From the NCBI RefSeq assembly GCF_018531495.1, contig NZ_JAHDTI010000010.1:62001-126000 (forward strand): 64,000 nt of DNA. Direction: 5' to 3'. The position numbers were made by a program, and so were the translations under genes. The stretch comes from Nonomuraea sediminis. Lineage in GTDB: Bacteria > Actinomycetota > Actinomycetes > Streptosporangiales > Streptosporangiaceae. Of the stretch, positions 57,503 to 64,000 are shown in pieces (positions within the stretch are counted from its first letter, which is position 1; each line of letters begins with the position of its first letter). The notes under the pieces were generated by a model. The model was not told the DNA's origin. It searched no databases and saw only the letters and a program-made list of their open reading frames with translations.

Positions 57503-57709
57503 ATGCCGTACGTCAACGTGAAGATCACCCGTGAGCGCGCGACGCCCGAGCAGAAGGCGGAGATCATCAAGGGGGTCACCCAGCTGCTGGTGGACGTGCT
57601 CGACAAGGATCCCGCCACGACGTTCGTCGTGATCGACGAGGTCGAACTGGAGGACTGGGGCGTCGGCGGTGTGCCGGTGATGGAGTACCGGCGCAGGCAG
57701 CGCTCATGA
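57503..57709 (+). CDS. 4-oxalocrotonate tautomerase family protein
   Basis: A 68-residue tautomerase. After removal of Met the catalytic amino-terminal proline is exposed (PYVNVKITRERATPEQKAEI). The rest matches the beta-alpha-beta subunit of the 4-OT family, which forms hexamers and interconverts keto and enol forms, often in aromatic meta-cleavage pathways. It follows the SDR gene by 66 bp and is closed by a hairpin at 57754, so the SDR and tautomerase form the LysR-linked operon. Confidence 0.9.
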   Translation: MPYVNVKITRERATPEQKAEIIKGVTQLLVDVLDKDPATTFVVIDEVELEDWGVGGVPVMEYRRRQRS

Positions 57710-57753
57710 TCTGGGTGTACTAAAGCAATGAAGTTGGTGTCAGTCGGGACTCT

Positions 57754-57780
57754 CCGATCTCCGACCGACTAGGAGATCGG
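57754..57780 (+). terminator. Hairpin terminator after the tautomerase gene
   Basis: CCGATCTCC (57754-57762) pairs perfectly with GGAGATCGG (57772-57780) over a 9-nt loop, 45 bp past the stop. Confidence 0.6.
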
Positions 57781-58440
57781 CGCTCTGTGGTCAACCCGGC
57801 CCAAGCTCGGGAGCTGCTCACCGCGGTGACCTATGTGGGCAGGACGCGCGGCCGGATGCTTGCGGCCATGTTCGCGTGCATGTACTTCGGTGGGCTGCGT
57901 CCTGCTGAGGCTGCCGGTCTCCGAGAGAGGGACTGCTACCTCCCGGAGAAGGGCTGGGGTTGCTCACGCTGGAGAAGACCCGGCCGCAGGGCAACACGCG
58001 CTATACCGACTCGGGCGAGGCGCACGATGTACGTGGTCTCAAGCATCGGGAGGAGACAGAGACCCGGTTGGTTCCGATCCTGCCGGAGCTGGTGGCTTTC
58101 ATTCGCGACCACATCGCCATGCATGGCGTCGGAGAGGACGGGCGGCTCTTCCGGACCCGCACGGGCGGTGTGATCTCGGGGTCCGCCTACGCCAAGGTGT
58201 GGAAGGAAGCCCGGACCTACGCCTTCATACCTGACCAGGTCGCCTCTCCCCTGGCCGCCCGGCCGTACGACCTGCGGCACGCGGCCGTCTCACTCTGGCT
58301 CAACGCCGGCGTGCACGCGCCTGAGGCCGCCGAGCGCGCAGGACATGGCGTGGACGTGATGCTCAGGGTCTACGCCAAGTACATCAACAAGAGGTGGCGA
58401 ACAAGCGGGAGCCGATCATGCCCAAGCCAACGACGGTAAC
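57781..58440 (+). pseudogene. Tyrosine-type site-specific integrase, truncated and frameshifted
   Basis: The C-terminal catalytic domain of an actinobacterial phage/ICE integrase. The first arginine is in CMYFGGLRPAEAAGL. After a frameshift near 57960 the text goes on LTLEKTRPQGNTRYTDSGEA ... RPYDLRHAAVSLWLNAGVHA (H-x-x-R box region) and AGHGVDVMLRVYAKYI (final His and Tyr). A second frameshift follows at 58390 (KEVANKREP in another frame). The N-terminal core-binding part is missing. It is inactive: the relic of an integrated element. Confidence 0.75.
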
Positions 58441-58699
58441 GATCACTGGTCAAACTCCTGCGCCACTCGCGTATTGAATCCTGCCGATCGTCCCTCGACA
58501 GCACCTCCTAGGGCGCCGAGCTTCCGGCAGGGCTCGATTGGGCTCGGCTCACAGGTGCCCGAACGTGCCGGGCAGCAGTATGTCGGGATGTTTGGGGTCG
58601 AGAACCCTGACAAGTGTTCGGGTGGACGCGCGGGCCGCCGCGCCGGCACCGCTCGGGCGGCTCCCGGGCCAGCCCGTATCTGCGGATTACCACCATTAC

Positions 58700-59010
58700 C
58701 GATGATCGTGTGATTGGTGAGCACGAGTAGGGCGCGGAGCAGCTTGGTGGCCACCGCGGTATCCATGCGGAACCTGGTGAGGATGCACCAGCCTTTCAGG
58801 TCGGCGAAGCCGTGTTCGACGGGGGCGCGTTCGACACTGATCAGATGGTTGACCTGTTTTGAGCCGTGGTGAGGGGCTTGTTGCGGACGGCTCCGCGGCC
58901 GGTGATGACCGCGGATTGTCCAGGCTCGTCGTCCAGGCCGACGAAGCCGGGGTCGGCGATGGCGCCCAGTCCGGCCTCGCGGAGGTGAGCGGTGAGCTGA
59001 TTGTGCCGCG
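58700..59010 (-). mobile_element. DDE transposase C-terminal remnant (IS5-group-like)
   Basis: On the minus strand: LTAHLREAGLGAIADPGFVG, LDDEPGQSAVITGRGAVRNK, then after a frameshift QVNHLISVERAPVEHGFADL and KGWCILTRFRMDTAVATKLL. This is the ISL2/IS1031-like end of a DDE_Tnp_4 transposase with its final glutamate region (ERAPVEHGFADLK). The start is missing. The stretch 58441-58700 contains nothing I can name. Confidence 0.65.
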
Positions 59011-59025
59011 GTGGTGATCTCGATG

Positions 59026-59166
59026 ATCCCGAAGCTGGGCGTGATCATCGACGCCTACCGAGGCCCACGCACCCTCATCCACGGCGACAACCGGCTGGAC
59101 AACCTGCTGTTCCGCGACGATGTACCGACTCCGGCGACAGTGGACTGGCAGACCGTGGGAGTCGTC
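59026..59166 (+). pseudogene. Aminoglycoside-phosphotransferase-fold kinase fragment
   Basis: The frame reads LGVIIDAYRGPRTLIHGDNR then LDNLLFRDDVPTPATVDWQT. HGDNRLDNLLF is the catalytic loop and VDWQT the metal-binding aspartate of APH/ecdysteroid-kinase-like enzymes. Both flanking domains are gone, so only about 45 residues of the active centre remain. Confidence 0.6.
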
Positions 59167-59255
59167 AAGCTACCGTCGGCCGATGCCGACGGTATGTCCC
59201 ACATCCGGCCGTTGGTGGCTTAGTCAAGCGCCTCTCGGGCTGTTAATCTGCGCGC

Positions 59256-59792
59256 ATGTCGGATCTGGGACCCGTGGCTTGGCCGCCTGAGCCGATCAAG
59301 ACCGAACGGCTCGTGCTCCGTGAGTCAGAGGCTCGCGACCGTGCGGCGTTCATTGAGCTGCTGGCATCGCCTGAGGTGCATACCTACCTCGGCGGCCCCC
59401 GGGCGCGTGACGATCTTGAGCGCGAACTGCCCGAGGTGCCCGAGCGGTGGCCTGGGAGTTTCGTGGTTGATCTCGACGGGGCAATGATCGGCCAGGTCCT
59501 GCTCAGGAGAGCAATGCACCGCCGCCCGACTGCCACAGGCAAAACCGATCTCGGTTACCTGTTCCTGCCGCAAGCCTGGGGATTCGGATACGCCACCGAG
59601 GCGTGCGCGGCGGCACTCGACTGGTTGGACGGCGTCCTTCCCGGCGAGCCGGTGGTGCTCACCACCCAGAGCGCCAACGTCAGCTCGATGCGTCTCGCGG
59701 CAAAGCTGGGGTTCACTGAGGTGGAGCGGTTCCATGCCTGGGACGCTGAGCAGTGGCTCGGCCTGCGCTCCCCGGTCACGCCGTCCGCCTGA
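59256..59792 (+). CDS. GNAT-family N-acetyltransferase (RimJ/RimL-like)
   Basis: A 178-residue GNAT acetyltransferase of the Acetyltransf_3 type. Typical elements: TERLVLRESEARDRAAFIEL at the start, LGYLFLPQAWGFGYATEACA (acetyl-CoA-binding region, the RxxGxG motif modified to AWGFGYA), and TTQSANVSSMRLAAKLGFTE near the end. It transfers an acetyl group from acetyl-CoA to a protein N-terminus or small amine; the substrate is unknown. It stands alone among decayed mobile DNA. The stretch 59793-60042 shows no gene. Confidence 0.9.
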   Translation: MSDLGPVAWPPEPIKTERLVLRESEARDRAAFIELLASPEVHTYLGGPRARDDLERELPEVPERWPGSFVVDLDGAMIGQVLLRRAMHRRPTATGKTDLGYLFLPQAWGFGYATEACAAALDWLDGVLPGEPVVLTTQSANVSSMRLAAKLGFTEVERFHAWDAEQWLGLRSPVTPSA

Positions 59793-60271
59793 GCCAAGGT
59801 CGCCAGGGCGGGTACCCAAAGATTGTCCAGGTGGTCGGTGCGGAACCGGCGGCGACTTCCTGGGCATCACCCTGCTCGACACATCAAACCCAGCATGACC
59901 GCTACACCGACCAGATCTTCGGATCGGCGCTCTGTTGTGCATGTAGACACACGACCAGGAAGTCCAACTGATCAGCCCCAGGATGAGGTGGGCATCCAGG
60001 TCGGCGGTGATGGAGAAGTTCGCGTGGCGCCTGATCCGGGTGGTGCCGGGGAGGGTGGGAGCAGCCCTGACAAAGCCGGGACATGTCAGTACTGCCACAT
60101 GGTGCGGGTCCGGTGAGCGGGATGGAGAGGAGGACGCGAGGGACCGGCGTCGTAACGTCCCTCAAAAGTACACCGGCTCGAACGTGGCGGATCAGCGCCG
60201 GAGGCGGTGCGCACCTGCCAGCGCGACGCCGGACATGGTCAAGGCGCTGCCGGCTCCATCAGGTTGCAGAC

Positions 60272-60385
60272 TCAGCAGCAGCGGGAGTTGCTACTGGCGG
60301 GCGCGGCGGTTGCCACCATCACCGCACCGGCAAGACCGGCCGACATGAGAGTCGCGAGAACGGCGGCGAGGACGAGACGACGCAT
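60272..60385 (-). CDS. 37-residue exported peptide ending in Cys-Cys (paralogue 3)
   Basis: Product MRRLVLAAVLATLMSAGLAG, then AVMVATAAPA and the tail SSNSRCC. Length, signal peptide, AGGAGAAGGCCC-ATG start region and the Cys-Cys end are the same as in the paralogues 40 kb away. It lies 57 bp downstream of the small exported ORF at 60443. Changes relative to paralogue 1 keep a leucine/valine-rich signal core (R4L, V6L, I10L), as expected under selection for export. Function is unknown. Confidence 0.6.
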   Translation of the reverse strand: MRRLVLAAVLATLMSAGLAGAVMVATAAPASSNSRCC

Positions 60386-60442
60386 GGGCCTTCTCCTTCG
60401 GGTTCGCGGGCCAGTGCCCGGCCGCTGGCTCCCCGGCAGCCT

Positions 60443-60703
60443 TCAGCCGTTCATGTGTTGCATTGGTTGTGGTTTTTGAAATCCTGGAGTGACGTGTACT
60501 TGTATCCGTGACTGTCCCAGTAGTAGCCGTGGGAATACCACAATCGTCCACAGCCCCAAATGTAAACCCAGCGCCCCTGAGGCCGAAGATGTCGAAGTCC
60601 TCCCCGAGCTAACCGATGCGACTGAAGCTGAAGCATGGTTGCCAACGGCGACGGCAGCCATGAAGACTGCCGACAGAATTAATGCTTGTGCCGCTCTGTA
60701 CAT
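60443..60703 (-). CDS. Small exported protein (copy B), probably frameshifted
   Basis: Counterpart of 20569-20829: signal peptide MYRAAQALILSAVFMAAVAV followed by a Ser/Thr-rich stretch. As in copy A, the better second half lies in the next frame (RWVYIWGCGRLWYSHGYYWD, SHGYKYTSLQDFKNHNQCNT, stop), while the 86-residue frame ends HVTPGFQKPQPMQHMNG. The 3' halves of both copies are identical in sequence, and the frame relation is kept, so either the shift predates the duplication or one of the frames is the real product. Confidence 0.5.
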   Translation of the reverse strand: MYRAAQALILSAVFMAAVAVGNHASASVASVSSGRTSTSSASGALGLHLGLWTIVVFPRLLLGQSRIQVHVTPGFQKPQPMQHMNG

Positions 60704-60716
60704 TTCCTATCTCTAC

Positions 60717-60932
60717 GAAGAACACATGCGGGCCCTGCGCCACCGCAAGGGCTGGAAGTACCAGGTGGCCAAGAACATCTTCGGGACCACCCGATGGGAT
60801 CTGGCCCGGTGGGATCGCGCCAAGGTGGACACCGGTCTGTCCAAGCTGCGAGCCAAGCAGGCCGCTTTGAAGGCCAAGCAGCAGGTGGAGGCGGCGGCCA
60901 CTACAGCGGCCGAGACCTCGCCCGCTCCGTCC
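60717..60932 (+). pseudogene. Unidentified coding fragment starting at the duplication border
   Basis: The frame reads EEHMRALRHRKGWKYQVAKN then IFGTTRWDLARWDRAKVDTG and LSKLRAKQAALKAKQQVEAA, a basic, helical, coiled-coil-like protein end with an Ala/Pro tail. It has no start of its own because copy B of the duplicated segment replaces its 5' part. I do not recognise the family; it could be the C-terminus of a replication or mobilisation protein. Confidence 0.35.
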
Positions 60933-60984
60933 TCCCCTGCACGGCCGTCCCGGAAACGCGTTTGCGGGACGGCCGTGCAGGGGA
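60933..60984. terminator. Very strong 20-bp hairpin
   Basis: Perfect 20-bp stem (60933-60952 with 60965-60984) and a 12-nt loop GAAACGCGTTTG that can itself pair partly. It is probably the terminator of the gene whose end lies at 60717-60932, or part of an element end. Confidence 0.6.
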
Positions 60985-61093
60985 CTTCGGACGCCGGCGT
61001 TTCCGCAGGAACGATCGTCCCGAAACTCGTTGTCAATTTCTCCGAAGTGCCCTGCGCGCGCGACCTGGTGAGACACCCACATGTGCAGGGGAC

Positions 61094-61340
61094 GGGGTCT
61101 GAGGAACATTGGAACCGGATCGTGCGCTAAGCGTTTGTCCTGGTGAGCATCGGTTTGACCCCCGATGATCGCTACCGGAAGCCTTCGAGGGTCTTGTCAT
61201 AGACCTGTGGGAGGTTCACGGTGCCGGTCGAGTTCTTGTCCGATGAGCAGGCAGTAGGGTTCGCCTCGTTTCAGAGACCGCCTACACGCGTTCAGCTGGA
61301 GAAGTACTTCTTCCTCGATAGAGCGGCTCGAGGAACGGAT
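61094..61340 (+). mobile_element. Tn3-family transposon end with tnpA N-terminal fragment
   Basis: 61094-61131 starts GGGGTCTGAGGAACATTGGA and ends GCGCTAAG; it matches the 38-bp terminal repeat pattern of Tn3 elements (GGGGTCTGA...GGAAC...TAAG). About 90 bp inside, the GTG at 61221 starts PVEFLSDEQAVGFASFQRPP then TRVQLEKYFFLDRAARG, the conserved N-terminus (DUF4158) of Tn3 transposases. The homology ends near 61330, just before the permease gene, so the rest of the transposon is deleted. No second end is seen. Confidence 0.7.
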
Positions 61341-61376
61341 CTACGCGGCATCATCAATCTTGCCGTGGTGATCGGC

Positions 61377-63203
61377 TTAGAGAGTCGCCGTCACGGGACG
61401 GCGGCCGCCAAGGTGGGCGGGAACAGAGGTGAGCGCCGCTACCACGAGCACGGTTGCCAGCACCAGCGCGATCAGCTGCCAGGGTGTGGGAAGCGTGGCC
61501 CTGTCGCTGTCGCCACCGGTGATCGTGTTGATAGCGGCGAACAGCGCCCAGCCTCCAGGGAAGACACCCAGGACGGCACCGAGGAGCGCAGGCAGCACCT
61601 GCGCGGTTGCCAGGGCGACGGTCGTTTCCCGCGGGGTGGCGCCCAGAGTGCGCGCCAGAGCCGACGCATGCCGGTTGTCGAGCACCGTCGCCCAGGTGAT
61701 GACGATGGCGTTGACCGCCGCCAGGGTGAGCAGGATGACCGTCCAGACGAGGAGCACGTGCCGCAGCACCGCCACCTGGGTTTCGGTGTACGCGCCCGTG
61801 CCTGGCTGGTCGCCGAGGAAGGCGTTGAGCACCAGTAGGACGTAGATCCCGCTGACCGTGACCGCGATGCTGATCACGCCCAAGACGAATCGTCGCGGCC
61901 GACGGGCGGCGACCCGCAGAGCGAGCAGCAGTGGGACGGGCAATCGCGCCGAGAGAATGATCAGCCAACCGGTGCGACGAGGTGGGCGTGCCGCGTCGGC
62001 CAGCGCGCTGACGGTGCTGGAGCGGGCGCCGCGCACGGCCGGGACAGCGGTCGCCACCACGGCGACACCGAGTGCCACAGCGGTCACCAGACTGATTGTG
62101 GACAAGGTCAGCGACGCCGTCCCCGCGCTGCCAACGAGGCCGGCACTGGACTCGGTGAGCAACGGAGCGGTCAGCGCTCCGATCGTCAGCCCGGCCGCGG
62201 CCGCGACGGCGGCCACGAGGAGATACTCCGCGAGCAGCACGGCAGCGACCAGGCTCGGGGTGCCGCCGACTGCCTTGAGGAGTCCAACGCGTCGGTGCTG
62301 GTCGGCCATGCGGCCGCCGACCAGCACCGAGAGACTGGCCACGGCGAGCAGGCCGAGCAGCCAGGCGCCGATGAGCAGCAGGATCTGGGAGTCTTTGGCC
62401 AGGTCGGTGGCGTCGGCGAGGATGCTCTCCCAGGTCTGCATGGGCATGGCGCCGCCGTGATCGCCGCCGTTCCGGTCGACGAATGCCTGCGCTTTGTCCG
62501 GGTCGGTCAGCTTCAGGTTCATCACGTAGGACAGGGAGCTTGGGTCCGAGGCGAGGCTCAGCACGTCCGCCTGGGTGAGCCAGACCAGCCCGGGATTGTG
62601 CAGCAACCCCGCCGGCAGGTCCCGGTCGTCGGGGATGGCGCCGTTGATGCAGCCGGCGGAGACGATGCAGGACGCTCCGGGATAGGGCGGCATGGCGGCG
62701 GTGACCGCGACGCCGACGACCTTGAACGACCTGCTGTCCAGGGTGACCGAGTCGCCGACGCCTACATCGAGCGAGTCGGCGAAGGCGGCCTCGAGCACCA
62801 CGCCGCCGTCGCTGACCCAGCTGCCTTGCGTCACCTGGGGCTGATCGACCGCCGTGATGGTGGCGTCGCGCCCCATGGCCTGGACATCCGACGTCCGGCC
62901 GGACGCCTCAAGCTTTCTCGCGATGACGGGGTAGGGTCCGCTGTGCGCGGTGACGCCGGAGGCGGTGGCCAGTTTCCCGAGCTCCGCGAGGTCGGCGGTC
63001 TGGCCGACGTTGGCGACCACGTCGGGTCCCTTGGTCGCCGCCCGGGTGCTCTGGTACGGGTCGCCGGCCGCGTCGCGCAGGACGAGCCCGAGCGTCAGCG
63101 TCGTGGTGGCGGCCAGGATGGCGATCAGCAGAAGCGCGGCCTCGGTGCGGCGACGCCGGAGGTCTCGCAGGGCGAGACGGATCACGAGAAGGATGCGGCC
63201 CAT
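61377..63203 (-). CDS. FtsX-like ABC transporter permease
   Basis: A 608-residue permease with an N-terminal helix (about 15-35), an extracytoplasmic domain (about 40-270) and two FtsX blocks: helices near 278-300, 320-345, 375-400, then 435-460, 490-515 and 540-595. The duplicated FtsX layout is usual in actinomycetes. GGAGG ten bases before the ATG at 63203 favours this start over TTG 63212. It follows its ATPase gene, the gap being 5 bp. The pair resembles exporters of antimicrobial peptides or lipoproteins. The end of the gene lies 40 bp from the Tn3 relic. Confidence 0.9.
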   Translation of the reverse strand: MGRILLVIRLALRDLRRRRTEAALLLIAILAATTTLTLGLVLRDAAGDPYQSTRAATKGPDVVANVGQTADLAELGKLATASGVTAHSGPYPVIARKLEASGRTSDVQAMGRDATITAVDQPQVTQGSWVSDGGVVLEAAFADSLDVGVGDSVTLDSRSFKVVGVAVTAAMPPYPGASCIVSAGCINGAIPDDRDLPAGLLHNPGLVWLTQADVLSLASDPSSLSYVMNLKLTDPDKAQAFVDRNGGDHGGAMPMQTWESILADATDLAKDSQILLLIGAWLLGLLAVASLSVLVGGRMADQHRRVGLLKAVGGTPSLVAAVLLAEYLLVAAVAAAAGLTIGALTAPLLTESSAGLVGSAGTASLTLSTISLVTAVALGVAVVATAVPAVRGARSSTVSALADAARPPRRTGWLIILSARLPVPLLLALRVAARRPRRFVLGVISIAVTVSGIYVLLVLNAFLGDQPGTGAYTETQVAVLRHVLLVWTVILLTLAAVNAIVITWATVLDNRHASALARTLGATPRETTVALATAQVLPALLGAVLGVFPGGWALFAAINTITGGDSDRATLPTPWQLIALVLATVLVVAALTSVPAHLGGRRPVTATL

Positions 63204-63208
63204 CGCGG

Positions 63209-63955
63209 TCAATCCTCCAGCCCGGCGAGCGCGCCGAGCTGCCCGGTGGTGCCGCCGGTCAGCCAGGTCTCGTCCACGAGCGCGCCGTCGCGCATCGAGA
63301 ACTTCCGGTCCGCAGTGGCCGCGATCCGCGCGTCGTGGGTGACGATGACCAGCGTCTGCCCGGACTCGTGCAGGTCCTTGAAGAGCTGGAGGACGTCCAA
63401 GGTGGCGGCGCTGTCCAGGTTTCCGGTCGGTTCGTCAGCGAGGACGACCAGCGGCTCGTTGCTCAGCGCCCGGGCGACCGCGACCCGCTGCCGCTGGCCG
63501 CCGGAGAGCGCGGAGGGCAGGAACCGCGCCCGGCCGGCGAGCCCGAGCTGATCCAGCAGCTCCTCCGCGCGCCGCCGTGCGACCCGCGGCGAGCGTCCGG
63601 CGAGCAGCGCCGCCAGCTCAACGTTCTCCACGGCGGTGAGCTCCTCCATCAGGTGGAAGGACTGGAAGACGTAGCTGACCTCGGTCCGCCGCATCCGGGC
63701 CAGGGCCTTCTCGCTGATGTTGTCGATGCGCCGGCCGTTCAGCGACACCTCGCCGCCCGAGGGCCGGTCCAGCCCGCCGAGCAGATGCAGCAGCGTCGAC
63801 TTTCCGCAGCCGCTCGGTCCCATGATCGCCACCGTCTCTCCCGCGCCGACGTCGAGACCGACGCCGTCGACGGCGCGCACCAATCCTTCCCCTTTGCCGT
63901 GCTCCTTCCGCAGCCCGCGGGCACTCAGTACGGGTGCCTCGGCGGCATTGCTCAC
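63209..63955 (-). CDS. ABC transporter ATP-binding protein (MacB/LolD-type)
   Basis: A 248-residue ATPase. Walker A GPSGCGKST (about 46-54), Q-loop YVFQSFHLMEELTAVENV, signature LSGGQRQRVAVARAL, Walker B LVVLADEPTGNLDS and the H-loop IVTHD are present. GTG start with AAGGAG seven bases upstream. It is the first gene of a two-gene exporter operon with the FtsX-type permease. No adaptor or two-component genes are seen next to it within the window, which ends 45 bp upstream. Confidence 0.92.
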   Translation of the reverse strand: MSNAAEAPVLSARGLRKEHGKGEGLVRAVDGVGLDVGAGETVAIMGPSGCGKSTLLHLLGGLDRPSGGEVSLNGRRIDNISEKALARMRRTEVSYVFQSFHLMEELTAVENVELAALLAGRSPRVARRRAEELLDQLGLAGRARFLPSALSGGQRQRVAVARALSNEPLVVLADEPTGNLDSAATLDVLQLFKDLHESGQTLVIVTHDARIAATADRKFSMRDGALVDETWLTGGTTGQLGALAGLED

Positions 63956-64000
63956 GATCCACTCCTTCGATAGGTCCAGTTCTGCTTACGGGTCTTGAGC

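Larger units (their letters stand above)
60043..60712 (-). repeat. Duplicated peptide-gene segment, copy B
   Basis: Homologous to 19968-20845 (same orientation) but with one peptide gene instead of two. The breakpoints are sharp: shared text starts at GGTGCCGGGGAGGGTGGGAG and ends at ACATTTCCTATCTCT. Beyond it, unrelated coding debris begins at 60717. Confidence 0.85.

Overview
This is high-GC DNA from a filamentous actinomycete. Gene content and style suggest a Streptosporangiales-type genome (SARP/AfsR regulator, many ECF sigma factors, orphan NarL-type two-component pairs, GTG starts, frequent leaderless-looking divergent gene pairs). The taxon is inferred from style only. The window looks like a chromosomal accessory region: intact metabolic and regulatory genes alternate with decayed insertion sequences, a broken tyrosine integrase, a tRNA 3' fragment, a Tn3-type end and many truncated genes.

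1-6.4 kb: a sugar-binding lipoprotein (cut by the window edge) and its LacI regulator share a matching palindromic operator. Then come an ECF sigma factor with a SnoaL-like tail, a DUF6069 membrane protein, and a divergent SDR/HxlR pair. 6.4-8.4 kb is decayed: a PASTA-like remnant, two broken small secreted proteins and an rve-type IS. 8.5-15.3 kb is a coherent cell-wall locus: a GH25 muramidase and a CHAP amidase that share an identical C-terminal repeat module, a divergent AfsR-like SARP/NB-ARC/TPR regulator, and a VanX-like D-Ala-D-Ala dipeptidase behind an 11-bp inverted repeat. 15.4-19.9 kb has IS3 debris, a NACHT NTPase with membrane segments and a helical repeat tail split by one base, and a LuxR fragment.

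20.0-20.9 kb and 60.0-60.7 kb carry two diverged copies of one segment. It encodes an unannotated family of 37-residue exported peptides ending in Cys-Cys (two tandem copies plus one), each set preceded by a second small exported ORF. This is the most unusual content of the window.

21.2-30 kb: a Ser/Thr kinase with a small membrane partner, a second rve-type IS, an alpha/beta-hydrolase that has lost its nucleophile, a bicovalent-type FAD oxidoreductase with a membrane-anchored double ABM protein, a nucleoside deaminase, an IS5 remnant and a tRNA 3' fragment. 29.2-43.7 kb: SDR/TetR, two NarL-type sensor kinase/regulator pairs, MerR, Lgt, a cupin-VOC/TetR divergon, and a DUF4132 protein with a small partner that ends in Gly-Gly like MoaD/ThiS proteins.

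43.7-45.7 kb is a gene graveyard. 45.7-50.4 kb is a tripartite MacB-type exporter operon with its own lipoprotein. 50.7-53.2 kb is an ECF41/SigJ-like regulon in which three promoters share one motif with exact spacing. 53.5-55.5 kb is an ECF/anti-sigma pair divergent from a secreted Ca-binding-like protein. 55.6-57.7 kb is LysR/SDR/tautomerase. 57.8-61.4 kb is again mobile debris with the second peptide-gene copy, and 61.4-64 kb is a second MacB/FtsX-type ABC exporter.
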